Assembly: GCF_900111355.1 (NCBI RefSeq)
Contig: NZ_FOHA01000007.1
Location: 54,319 to 118,318 of the forward strand
DNA: 64,000 nt
Source of the DNA: Isobaculum melis
GTDB lineage: Bacteria; Bacillota; Bacilli; Lactobacillales; Carnobacteriaceae
Direction: 5' to 3'
Below, in pieces: positions 42,041 through 50,249 of this stretch. A model generated the notes under the pieces. That model saw only the letters and a list, made by a program, of their open reading frames with translations. It ran no database searches and was not told the origin of the DNA. The number at the start of each line of letters is the position of its first letter. Position 1 is the stretch's first letter. Made by a program: the position numbers and the translations under genes.

Positions 42041-43105
42041 TTACTTTAAGTCTTTAATATCTTTTAATACAAAATTATCATTTGTCAGTTTAAACTTATC
42101 TTTTAAGCCAGAAGTAATATAAACTTCTTTATCAACACTCACAAAAATGGCCTCTACATCTTCAAACTGCTCAATATAAGCCATGCCACCCTTAATTCCT
42201 TTGGAGAAGGTAGCTGTAGATAAGGCATCCCCATCAATCGATTTATTAGAAACAATGGACACACCAACAATATCATTGGTAAATGGATAACCTGTTTTAG
42301 GATCTAATAAATGATGATATTTAACACCATCGACCTCTACAAAACGCTCATAAATACCAGAGGTTACAATAGAACGGTTACTTTCAGGAATGGTACCAAT
42401 AATTTCTCCTCTAGTTAAAAATGGATCTTGAATACCTACAGACCAATCCTTATCTTTCGTATTTGTTCCTACCATATAAAGATTTCCACCTAAGTCAACA
42501 ATGGCTTTAGTGACACCCTCATCTTCTAAAACTTTTGCGACTTCATCCGCAATATAGCCTTTAGCAATAGAGCCTAAATCCAACTCCATCCCTGCTTCTT
42601 GTAGGAAAACTGTTTTATTTTCATCATCCATTGTAACTTTTTGATAGTCAATTAAAGGTAATACTTGATTAATTTCTGCTTGTGTTGGTTTTTTTGCATC
42701 ATCAAAACCAATATGCCATAAAGAGGTAAGTGGACCAATTGTACTATCAAAAGAGCCATCTGAAGAAGCACTATACGTTAATCCTTCTTGAATCAAATAA
42801 TAAACATCATCTGACACTTTAACGGGTTCTTTTCCTGCTGCTTCATTAATGGCATCTACTTCCGAACCCTTTTCACTGACTGTAATTTTTCTATCTAATT
42901 CTTCAATGCGGTGATAGGCAGCATCAATAGCTGATTCTTTTCCCTCATTATATACTTTAATATTAATTACAGTGCCCATCATAAATTCTCTCCGTGAATA
43001 AGGAGAAGTTAAAATCTGACCCTTTTCTTCTTTTTTCCCACATGCACTAACGATTAATAAAACTAAAAAAATCCCAATTCCTAGTTTAAGCTTTTTATTT
43101 GGCAT
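42041..43105 (-). CDS. fmnB: FmnB, ApbE-family FMN transferase lipoprotein
   Basis: 354 residues. Lipoprotein signal with lipobox LIVSAC (Cys22); ApbE fold with MGTVINIKVYN, YHHLLDPKTGYP and GDALSTATFSKG motifs. ApbE enzymes use FAD to place FMN covalently on Thr/Ser of target proteins outside the membrane; the natural target here is PplA, encoded next door. A normal active-site set is visible. Confidence 0.9.
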   Translation of the reverse strand: MPNKKLKLGIGIFLVLLIVSACGKKEEKGQILTSPYSRREFMMGTVINIKVYNEGKESAIDAAYHRIEELDRKITVSEKGSEVDAINEAAGKEPVKVSDDVYYLIQEGLTYSASSDGSFDSTIGPLTSLWHIGFDDAKKPTQAEINQVLPLIDYQKVTMDDENKTVFLQEAGMELDLGSIAKGYIADEVAKVLEDEGVTKAIVDLGGNLYMVGTNTKDKDWSVGIQDPFLTRGEIIGTIPESNRSIVTSGIYERFVEVDGVKYHHLLDPKTGYPFTNDIVGVSIVSNKSIDGDALSTATFSKGIKGGMAYIEQFEDVEAIFVSVDKEVYITSGLKDKFKLTNDNFVLKDIKDLK

Positions 43106-43149
43106 CTCATTTTCCTCTTCTCTTTATAAGGTTATCTACTTATTAATTC

Positions 43150-43264
43150 TTTAAAAAATAGCGTTTAAATACAGCGATTTAATCGATTCTTTAGTGTTCT
43201 TTTATTAGTTTACAATCAAATAGCTATTTCGTATACTTTTTTATCTAAAACGCTATTTTTTAAA
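43150..43264. repeat. Paired 17-bp inverted repeat upstream of fmnB
   Basis: TTTAAAAAATAGCGTTT at 43150-43166 and its exact inverse at 43248-43264, in the 361-base gap between pplA and fmnB. Could be operator pairs or ends of a small element; the right arm abuts the pplA terminator. Confidence 0.65.
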
Positions 43265-43308
43265 AAAGAAAAAGGGCTAAGATAAAACTCAAAAGTTTTA
43301 TCCCAGCC
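43262..43308 (-). terminator. Terminator after pplA
   Basis: Minus-strand stem GGCTGGGATAAAACT / AGTTTTATCTTAGCC with a T-rich run (CTTTTTCTTTTTT). It separates pplA from fmnB-dmkA. Confidence 0.85.
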
Positions 43309-43378
43309 TTGTGTTGCTTCTATAAAAGGTACAAAGTTAAACCGATTTGATTTCTATCATAATTCTAATAGAATACGT

Positions 43379-43465
43379 GGTTCAGAGTCGAACGAGTTCG
43401 ATCTGTATCATGTCTCTAAGGATTAAAAATCCTAAGAGGCATGACAAATCCTAAGAGACATGACA
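43379..43465 (-). repeat. Palindromic intergenic repeat, second locus
   Basis: Minus-strand copy of the 13.3-kb repeat: TTTTTAATCCTTAGAGACAT, then GATACAGATCGAAC and GTTCGACTCTGAACC. It ends two bases from the pplA stop codon. Confidence 0.8.
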
Positions 43466-43466
43466 T

Positions 43467-43994
43467 TTATTTAGCTTTATTATCAATTTCGATTGTTTTT
43501 GTATCGCCTTTTTCAGCTGCATCAATTAATTTTTGTGCATATTCTTTAAATGATTCAGAAGTATGAGTCGCTCCTGTAACAGCATCTACATCAGCAGATT
43601 GTTCTTTTACTAATGCATCGTTTAATTCAGGAATGAAATCAGCAGGGCCAGTACCAGCTTGTTTTTCCATCATTTCTTGGTAATCTTTATCTTCTGATTT
43701 TAATTTACCCTCTTCATTTACATAGTCAAAAGTTGATTTAGTAATTTTGCCTTCAGCAACAGTTATACCAAATTCTGCTTTCCAGCCTTTGTCATCGTAT
43801 TTTTTTTCTTCTAATTTATATTCGCCGTCTTTTAATTCAACTGCTACTTTAGATTCTTTTTTAGATTCTACTGAAGAAGTAGCTTCTTTTGAACTTGAAT
43901 CTTTTTTAGCATCATCTTTCCCACCACATGCAGCAAGTACAAATGTTGATGCTAAAACTAATGATAATGTTGCGACAACTTTTTTCAATTTCAT
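43467..43994 (-). CDS. pplA: PplA-like flavinylated EET lipoprotein
   Basis: 175 residues. Lipobox LAAC (Cys23), a Ser/Lys-rich tether (27-50) and one FMN-binding domain (about 54-165). The flavinylation motif is D137-A-V-T140-G141-A142-T143, with Thr143 the predicted FMN attachment residue. I start at ATG 43994 because AAGGTGGG lies 7 bases upstream; a GTG four codons earlier falls inside that site. Listeria PplA is larger with two such domains, so this is a single-domain form. It should carry electrons from the membrane to outside acceptors. Confidence 0.85.
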   Translation of the reverse strand: MKLKKVVATLSLVLASTFVLAACGGKDDAKKDSSSKEATSSVESKKESKVAVELKDGEYKLEEKKYDDKGWKAEFGITVAEGKITKSTFDYVNEEGKLKSEDKDYQEMMEKQAGTGPADFIPELNDALVKEQSADVDAVTGATHTSESFKEYAQKLIDAAEKGDTKTIEIDNKAK

Positions 43995-44029
43995 TATTAT
44001 TCCCACCTTTATTTAATTAGTAAGGTATT

Positions 44030-44047
44030 TTGTGAAAAAATGTACAA
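44030..44047. promoter_or_regulatory. Candidate Rex operator 1
   Basis: TTGTGAAAAAATGTACAA matches the Rex consensus TTGTGAAW4TTCACAA at 16 of 18 positions, in the divergent pplA-ndh2 gap, near pplA. Inference by eye only. Confidence 0.5.
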
Positions 44048-44130
44048 TATTTCTCACACGTAACTTACAGACATATCATACATAGAAAAAAATGTTTTGT
44101 CCATCTTTTTCCATCCAAAAAATAGAGTTT

Positions 44131-44148
44131 TTGTGAATTTTTTCTCGA
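44131..44148. promoter_or_regulatory. Candidate Rex operator 2
   Basis: TTGTGAATTTTTTCTCGA matches the same consensus at 16 of 18 positions, in the centre of the same gap. Confidence 0.5.
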
Positions 44149-44248
44149 AACCGTGTTTTCACAGTCTTTTGGAAATCTTTCTCCATTTAAATAAAATCCT
44201 ACTCTCGCTAAGCTTTTCATTTATTATTAGAAAAACATTGCATGAAGC

Positions 44249-44277
44249 TAGACACTTCAAGGGGTTTGATGTAAAAT
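44249..44277 (+). promoter_or_regulatory. Candidate promoter of ndh2-eetA-eetB-dmkB
   Basis: TAGACA (44249-44254), 17 bases, TAAAAT (44272-44277). The remaining 359-base gap 43995-44353 holds no gene, only AT-rich sequence and the two Rex-like sites; a weaker half-site (TTGTGAAAAACTATAC) lies at 44322-44337. Confidence 0.6.
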
Positions 44278-44353
44278 GAGTTAGATTGTAAATTGATAAA
44301 ATTTATATTCTATCAAATAGTTTGTGAAAAACTATACTAAGGAGTGAATAAAA

Positions 44354-46219
44354 ATGCCTAAAAAAAACATCGTGGTAATCGGTGCTGGGTATGCTGGGCT
44401 TTCTGCAACAAGAAAACTAGCCAAACGTTTCAAGAAAGATCCTGATATTAACATTACGTTAATTGATCGTCATTCTTATCATACAATGATGACTGAACTA
44501 CATGAGGTAGCTGGGGGACGTGTTGAACCTGAAGCAGTTCAATATGACTTACGTCGTTTGTTAAATCGTAAAAAGAATGTCGACCTTGTAACGGATAATG
44601 TGACAAATGTTGATCATGACAAGAAAATTGTCACAACAGAAAATGGATCGTATGCCTATGACTATTTAGTACTAGGTATGGGTGGAGAACCAAATGACTT
44701 TGGTACGCCAGGGGTAAAAGAAAACGGATTTACTTTGTGGTCAATGGAAGATGCTGTACGTTTACGCCATCATATCGAAAATACTGTTCAAAAAGCAGCA
44801 CTTGTTCGTGACCCACAAAAACGTAAAGCAATGTTGACTTTTGCTGTCTGTGGTTCTGGTTTCACTGGAATTGAAATGGTTGGAGAATTACTTGAATGGA
44901 AAGACCGTTTAGCCAAAGATAATAAGATTGATGCAGATGAAATTTCATTAATCGTTGTTGAAGCTGCACCAACTATCTTAAATATGCTAGACCGTAAAGA
45001 TGCTGCTAAAGCTGAAAAATATATGGTCAAAAAAGGCATTAAAATCTTAAAAGACTCACCAATTGTTGAAGTAAAAGAAAATAGTATTACGTTAAAATCT
45101 GGGGAATCAATTGCAACGCATACTTTAATTTGGACAGCTGGGGTTCAAGCAAACTCAGATACTGCTGAATTCGGTATGGAAGCTGCACGTGCTGGTCGCT
45201 TAGTTGCGAACGAGTACATGGAAGCTAAAGGGCTAGAAAACGTTTATGTGATTGGTGATTTAGTTTACTTTGAAGAAGAAGAGGGTAAACCAACTCCTCA
45301 AATCGTTGAAGCAGCTGAACAAACTGGTCACACTGCAGCAGCAAATATTATTGCTGAAATTACTGGCAAAGAGAAACATGCTTATAAAGGTGCTTATCAC
45401 GGATTTATGGTTTCAATTGGTGCACGTTATGGTGTGGCTTCAGTTATGGGCTTACACATGAGCGGATTCTTCGCAATGTTAACAAAACATATGGTTAACC
45501 TCTACTATTTCTTCGGAATTCGTTCTGGTTACTATGCTTGCCAATATATTCTACATGAATTCTTCCATATTAAAGACAAACGCAATATTTTCCGTGGTCA
45601 TTTATCTCGTTATGGAAATGTTTTATGGAGCTTACCACTACGTCTCTATGTTGGTTGGTTCTGGTTTAGTGAAGCGATGGACAAAATCTTTGGTAATGAT
45701 GTCTGGAGTCAAGTAAAACTATTTGACTGGTCGCCTTTATTTAAAGGTTTAGGTCAAGAATCATGGTTGACTGCAACAACTTCAAAATTACCATTTGAGT
45801 GGTTAATGAGTGCCACTACTGGTGCTAGTGAAGCTACTGAATCAGCTACTGAATTTGCAACACCAATCTTCTCTCATATGCCTGGTTGGTTTGAATGGAT
45901 TATGAAAATCATGATGCCAAATGAAGATGTTGCTTTAGTGATGCAAAAAATCGTACCATTTGTTGAATTAGCAATTGGTTTAGCATTAGTTGTGGGTCTA
46001 TTCACTTGGTTATCAAGTGTTGGTAGTGCTGGTTTCTTAGTAATGTTTGTCTTTAGTGCAATGTTAGGCTGGGATAAATTCTGGGCACTTCCTGCATCTA
46101 TCGCTTTAATGAACGGCGCTGGTCGTGCATTTGGTTTAGATTACTACTTTATTCCATGGTTCCAACGAAAAATGGGCAAATGGTGGTATGGAACACCTCG
46201 TTCAATTTATAAACCTTAG
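44354..46219 (+). CDS. ndh2: Ndh2, type-II NADH:quinone oxidoreductase of the EET system
   Basis: 621 residues, longer than ordinary NDH-2 (about 400). FAD-binding VVIGAGYAGLSATRKL (5-20); NADH-binding VCGSGFTGIEMVGEL (about 175-189); dinucleotide site ENVYVIGDL. The added 200 C-terminal residues hold several membrane helices and resemble a DoxX-like module (LRLYVGWFWFSEAMDKIFG, then PFVELAIGLALVVGLF). It should oxidise NADH and reduce the demethylmenaquinone pool. First gene of the plus-strand arm. Confidence 0.92.
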   Translation: MPKKNIVVIGAGYAGLSATRKLAKRFKKDPDINITLIDRHSYHTMMTELHEVAGGRVEPEAVQYDLRRLLNRKKNVDLVTDNVTNVDHDKKIVTTENGSYAYDYLVLGMGGEPNDFGTPGVKENGFTLWSMEDAVRLRHHIENTVQKAALVRDPQKRKAMLTFAVCGSGFTGIEMVGELLEWKDRLAKDNKIDADEISLIVVEAAPTILNMLDRKDAAKAEKYMVKKGIKILKDSPIVEVKENSITLKSGESIATHTLIWTAGVQANSDTAEFGMEAARAGRLVANEYMEAKGLENVYVIGDLVYFEEEEGKPTPQIVEAAEQTGHTAAANIIAEITGKEKHAYKGAYHGFMVSIGARYGVASVMGLHMSGFFAMLTKHMVNLYYFFGIRSGYYACQYILHEFFHIKDKRNIFRGHLSRYGNVLWSLPLRLYVGWFWFSEAMDKIFGNDVWSQVKLFDWSPLFKGLGQESWLTATTSKLPFEWLMSATTGASEATESATEFATPIFSHMPGWFEWIMKIMMPNEDVALVMQKIVPFVELAIGLALVVGLFTWLSSVGSAGFLVMFVFSAMLGWDKFWALPASIALMNGAGRAFGLDYYFIPWFQRKMGKWWYGTPRSIYKP

Positions 46220-46319
46220 TTTTAAATAGATTAAAAAGATGGTTAAGGTAAAGGAACCCTTTACTTTAACCATTGTTTATGCAAAAGAATAGAATCTAAT
46301 GAGAGAGAGGAAGGAAAAG

Positions 46320-46778
46320 ATGAGCTTTTTGCGGCCACGTAGACTTTATTTCATGCTAAAGCCCTATTTAAAAATGATCTCAAAATGGGATATGATCATC
46401 ATGGTCTTTTTAATTTTTATTTCTTTTTTGCCTCTTGTTATTTTCACTATTTCGCAAAAAGATGTTCCAAAGGATGCTGAAGTTTATGCACTTATTACGG
46501 TAGATAATCAAGAATATAAAAAAATCACACTCTCTAACCATCAAGGGACTGACACGATTCGCTATGAAAATGAAGATGGCGATTACAATATCATTGAAAT
46601 CAAAGATGAAACCATCCGTGTAATAGAAGCAAGTTGTCGCGATCAAGTGGATGTTTTAAAAGGTGCGATCTCTAAACCAGGAGAAACACTTCTTTGTCTT
46701 CCACATAAATTAGCTATTGAAATCAAAACTGAACAACCTGAAGATACAGAAGAAGATGAGATTATTCGTCCTTCATAA
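46320..46778 (+). CDS. eetA: EetA, NusG_II-domain membrane protein
   Basis: 152 residues from the ATG behind AGGAAGGAAAAG; an ATG seven codons earlier has no ribosome site. One membrane helix (about 26-44), then an extracellular NusG domain II-like fold containing SCRDQVDVLKG and LLCLPHKLAIEI. Relatives usually have a second cysteine five residues after the first; here that position is Asp. In Listeria, EetA is needed for electron transfer with EetB; the mechanism is open. Confidence 0.83.
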   Translation: MSFLRPRRLYFMLKPYLKMISKWDMIIMVFLIFISFLPLVIFTISQKDVPKDAEVYALITVDNQEYKKITLSNHQGTDTIRYENEDGDYNIIEIKDETIRVIEASCRDQVDVLKGAISKPGETLLCLPHKLAIEIKTEQPEDTEEDEIIRPS

Positions 46779-46802
46779 ATAAATGCTAAGAATAGGAAAG
46801 GA

Positions 46803-47363
46803 ATGCTACAATCAATGACCAAAAATCAAAAAATTGTTTATATCGCACTGTTGGCAGCACAAGCTGTTGTCATTGGGTTAGTTGAACGTGCAATCCCATT
46901 TCCATTCACTTTTGCTCCCGGTGCAAAATTAGGGTTGGCAAATTTGGTTACTCTTCTAGCGATTTATACACTTCCTTTTAAAGATAGCTTTATGGTAGTA
47001 GCCATTCGTTTAATATTAAACACTCTTTTAGGTGGAACTTTATCTACCTTTATGATTGGTTTTTCTGGCGCCTTATTTAGTTATTTTGGTATGTTCCTTA
47101 TAAAAAACTTAGGCGGTTCAAAGGTTAGTACAATTGGGGTTAGTACAGCTGGTGGGATTCTACACAATATTGGACAACTCGTTGCAGTTAGTCTACTCTA
47201 TCATTCCTGGTCATTTATGGTTTATCTACCCATTATTTCTTTTATTGGTGTCTTTTCCGGATTTGCTATTGGCATCTGTGCAACTTTTCTAATGGAGCGT
47301 ATTCAATTATTAAGACAATTTAAAATGGAACAAATGACGAAACAAAAGGAGTTAAAATCATGA
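46803..47363 (+). CDS. eetB: EetB, Gx-transporter-family membrane protein
   Basis: 186-residue protein with five to six helices of the Gx transporter/ECF S-like family: ERAIPFPFTFAPGAKLGLANL and AGGILHNIGQL are typical. Works with EetA in electron transfer between Ndh2-reduced quinone and the outside. The ATG at 46803 directly follows AGGAAAGGA; the ATG at 46815 is better spaced, so the start is uncertain. Overlaps dmkB by four bases (ATGA). Confidence 0.83.
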   Translation: MLQSMTKNQKIVYIALLAAQAVVIGLVERAIPFPFTFAPGAKLGLANLVTLLAIYTLPFKDSFMVVAIRLILNTLLGGTLSTFMIGFSGALFSYFGMFLIKNLGGSKVSTIGVSTAGGILHNIGQLVAVSLLYHSWSFMVYLPIISFIGVFSGFAIGICATFLMERIQLLRQFKMEQMTKQKELKS

Positions 47364-48340
47364 AGATTCACCCAATGTGGCAAGATTATCCAAATATTGC
47401 TACTGATTTAGTAGAGATGCTTCAATTAATTGAAGACAATATTCATGTAAGAAATAAAGAAATTGAACAAACCATGTTAGATTTAATCCATGCTGGTGGT
47501 AAATTATTACGTCCAGCTTACTCCTTGTTATTTTCATCATTTGGTCCGAATCAACAAAAGGAAAAAAATATGGCTGTAGCTGCAGCGCTTGAAGTTTTAC
47601 ACATGGCGACGCTTGTTCATGATGATGTGATTGATGATGCACCTACTCGTAGAGGTCATGAAACGGTGCAATCAAAATATGGAAAAGACATCGCTGTTTA
47701 TACAGGTGATTATTTATTTACTGTCTGTTTCCGCCTGCTAGCAAAATATGCTGACTCTTTAGAGGCAATTGAAATGGATACTAAAGGAATGGAACGTATC
47801 TTAATGGGCGAACTGGATCAAATGCATTTGCGTTACAACCAAGATGTGACCATCAGACAATATTTAAAACGTATTTCAGGTAAAACGGCACAGCTATTTG
47901 CTTTAAGCTGCTATTCTGGCGCCTTTGAAAGTGGCTGTAGTAAAGAGCTCTCTAGAAAAAGCTATGATATTGGTAATAATATTGGCATGGCCTTCCAAAT
48001 TATGGATGATATTTTAGACTATTCTCAAACGGCTGATGGTTTTGGAAAACCTGTTTTAGAGGATATTAAGCAAGGGGTTTATACCTCTCCACTTATTTAT
48101 GCAATGCAAGGTCATAAAGAAGCATTTAGACCTTTACTAGCCAAAGGTCAAGATATGACTACAACTGATGTTGCCAAAATTCAAGCACTGATTAAACAAT
48201 ATCAAGGTGTTGAAAAAGCGCATAAATTAGCGACTAAGTATACAAATAAAGCATTGAAAGATATGAGTAAATTACCTGATACCCCTGAAAAAGAACAACT
48301 TATTTTATTAACTAAAAACTTATTAGCACGTGTCTTATAA
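47360..48340 (+). CDS. dmkB: DmkB, polyprenyl diphosphate synthase
   Basis: 326 residues. First Asp-rich motif HDDVIDDAPTRRG (about 92-104) and second MDDILDYS (about 213-220) define trans-polyprenyl synthases. It should make the side chain that DmkA joins to dihydroxynaphthoate. Last gene of ndh2-eetA-eetB-dmkB, translated in overlap with eetB. General heptaprenyl synthesis for menaquinone is an alternative role. Confidence 0.85.
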   Translation: MKIHPMWQDYPNIATDLVEMLQLIEDNIHVRNKEIEQTMLDLIHAGGKLLRPAYSLLFSSFGPNQQKEKNMAVAAALEVLHMATLVHDDVIDDAPTRRGHETVQSKYGKDIAVYTGDYLFTVCFRLLAKYADSLEAIEMDTKGMERILMGELDQMHLRYNQDVTIRQYLKRISGKTAQLFALSCYSGAFESGCSKELSRKSYDIGNNIGMAFQIMDDILDYSQTADGFGKPVLEDIKQGVYTSPLIYAMQGHKEAFRPLLAKGQDMTTTDVAKIQALIKQYQGVEKAHKLATKYTNKALKDMSKLPDTPEKEQLILLTKNLLARVL

Positions 48341-48367
48341 AGGTTTCCTTGTGGAGCCTTTTTTATT
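48338..48367 (+). terminator. Weak terminator after dmkB
   Basis: AAAGGTTTCC with GGAGCCTTT and a T-run; imperfect stem. Confidence 0.5.
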
Positions 48368-48426
48368 TTCCAATCCTATAAAGGGAATGGAGTTTATGCT
48401 ATACTGTAATGAGGAGGTGGATAAAT

Positions 48427-48798
48427 ATGAAGGATATTCCCATTCGCATTAAAAGCGCAGGCTGGTTTTTTCTGATTACAAGCTGTTTTGGTCTATTCGG
48501 TGCACTTGTCCTAGGACGATTAGTCGTCTTCCCTATATATTTTATCGTTGGCCTATTCCTGTCAGCCGCACTGCAACTTATTACTGGAATTTTACTGATT
48601 CAAGGGAAAGCAGCAGGAAAAACATTTACATATATTTTAGGTGTGCTGAGCATCTTTGATTTGATAGGAGCTATTGAGTTAAATCAGCAGCCAATGATTG
48701 TTCTTTCTAGAATCATCATTATTTCTACCGTATTATTTGCACCAAGCTCGACAGAATATTTCAATCATTCAAAAAAGAAAGGCGCTCGTTACGAATAG
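48427..48798 (+). CDS. Small four-helix membrane protein, function unknown
   Basis: 123 residues with about four hydrophobic segments and short loops (WFFLITSCFGLFGALV, FIVGLFLSAALQL and others). I start it at the ATG behind GAGGAGGTGGATAAAT. No family recognised. It follows the EET arm by 86 bases on the same strand, but a weak terminator lies between, so a link to EET is only positional. Confidence 0.65.
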   Translation: MKDIPIRIKSAGWFFLITSCFGLFGALVLGRLVVFPIYFIVGLFLSAALQLITGILLIQGKAAGKTFTYILGVLSIFDLIGAIELNQQPMIVLSRIIIISTVLFAPSSTEYFNHSKKKGARYE

Positions 48799-48815
48799 GA
48801 GCACCTTTCTTTTTA
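48777..48815. terminator. Bidirectional terminator, membrane protein versus rae1
   Basis: AAAGGCGCTC / GAGCACCTTT with flanking A- and T-runs; the stem begins inside the coding end of the plus-strand gene. Confidence 0.75.
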
Positions 48816-48816
48816 T

Positions 48817-49335
48817 TTAAGATAATTTATCTCTTAATTGTTCTAATGTCATTAATTGTTCTGCATCCCAAGGAGAATTTCTGCGTAAATTTTTATTTTT
48901 CAAATACGTTGATTCTTCTGTAATGGCTTTATTGGTTCGTTTAATTTCTTGATAAAGCTCTCTTGCAGATTTTCTTAAAGCACCTCTAGAAAAGATTAAC
49001 CACTGCTCTGCTAAGTCACTAGTTGCAACTGTTACTTGTGTTAACCGGTTACTCAACTCACCTGCTACACGTTCAATATAAGTGTCCGCTGTTTCATTTT
49101 CTTTGGTAAAGACCACATTTAAATGATAGGCTTCATAATTTTTTTGGATCCCTGGGACAAGCTGTGCATCAAAAATAACATGTACTTCTACATTTTCATA
49201 TTTACGATAATGAGACAATATTCTAAGCAGCTGATCTCTTGCTTCACCAAGCTCCTCTTTTTTCTTTAGTTGCTGTAACTCTGGCCAAGCACCAATCATA
49301 TTGTAGCCATCTACTAATAATATGTTCTTTTTCAT
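48817..49335 (-). CDS. rae1: YacP/Rae1-type NYN-domain endoribonuclease
   Basis: 172 residues with the NYN/PIN-like start ILLVDGYNMIGAWPEL, conserved Asp residues (VIFDAQ, TADTYIERV) and VATSDLAEQ. In Bacillus the orthologue Rae1 cleaves mRNA on the ribosome. Lies after rlmB as in Bacillus; expression with mrnC and rlmB suggests an RNA-maturation block. Confidence 0.88.
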   Translation of the reverse strand: MKKNILLVDGYNMIGAWPELQQLKKKEELGEARDQLLRILSHYRKYENVEVHVIFDAQLVPGIQKNYEAYHLNVVFTKENETADTYIERVAGELSNRLTQVTVATSDLAEQWLIFSRGALRKSARELYQEIKRTNKAITEESTYLKNKNLRRNSPWDAEQLMTLEQLRDKLS

Positions 49336-49369
49336 CCCATTTCACCTCCTATTATTCAGTCTCATTTAC

Positions 49370-50248
49370 TTAGAGTGGATTGCGACCTCGGTAAACTTCA
49401 TACATTAATAGACTCGAAGCAACACTAGCATTCAAGCTTTGCACATGTCCTGTCATTGGAATTGTGAGCATCCCATCCATTTGCTCTTTGACCAAACGAG
49501 AGATTCCTTTTCCTTCATTACCAATCACCAAACCAATTGGTAAGGTAGTATCCCATTTCCGATAATCTTGACCTTTCATATCCGTACCATAAAACCAAAT
49601 CCCACGCTCTTTTAATTCTTTAATCGTCTGCACTAAATTCGTTACTCTAGCTACCGGTACATGTTCAATGGCTCCAGTAGATGCCTTTGCTACTGTTGCA
49701 GTTAAGCCAACAGCACGTCTTTTAGGAATAATAATACCATGTGCACCACTTGCATCAGCTGAACGAATAATGGAACCCAAATTATGTGGGTCCTCTACAC
49801 CATCTAAAATCAAGAAAAACGGGTCTTCGTTTTTAGCTTTAGCAGCTAGAAATAAGTCATCAATTGTTGCATATTGATAAGCAGAAACGGCTACCACCAC
49901 GCCTTGATGATTCACACCATCTACCAAAGTATCTAGCTTGGCTTTAGGAACAAATTGTAATTGCACTTGACGCTCTTTTCCTAAGCCAACAATTTCAGTA
50001 ATTTTACCACCAGTTAGTCCTTCTTGTAGGAAAACTTTATTAATATCACGCTCAGATTTTAAGACTTCAATTGCTGGTAATCTCCCTGCAATTAAATCAC
50101 GTTCTCCTTGCTCTTCCAGATTAAGTGTCACAGCTTCTTCTCTTCTACGACGAACTGGTTTTTCTTTTTTGTCAAAATGGTCTTTTGATGGTTTACCTTG
50201 ATAAGGTGTTTTTTTGTTAGTTGATTGTCTTCTTCGCTCATTTTTCAT
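49370..50248 (-). CDS. rlmB: 23S rRNA Gm2251-type 2'-O-methyltransferase (TrmH family)
   Basis: 292 residues from the ATG behind GGAGAAGG (the frame is open another 25 codons, overlapping mrnC). Basic N-terminal tail, substrate-binding domain (about 50-130), then SPOUT motifs DPHNLGSIIRSADASG, LVIGNEGKGISR and IPMTGHVQSLNASVA. Starts one base after the mrnC stop. Confidence 0.9.
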   Translation of the reverse strand: MKNERRRQSTNKKTPYQGKPSKDHFDKKEKPVRRRREEAVTLNLEEQGERDLIAGRLPAIEVLKSERDINKVFLQEGLTGGKITEIVGLGKERQVQLQFVPKAKLDTLVDGVNHQGVVVAVSAYQYATIDDLFLAAKAKNEDPFFLILDGVEDPHNLGSIIRSADASGAHGIIIPKRRAVGLTATVAKASTGAIEHVPVARVTNLVQTIKELKERGIWFYGTDMKGQDYRKWDTTLPIGLVIGNEGKGISRLVKEQMDGMLTIPMTGHVQSLNASVASSLLMYEVYRGRNPL

Positions 50249-50249
50249 A

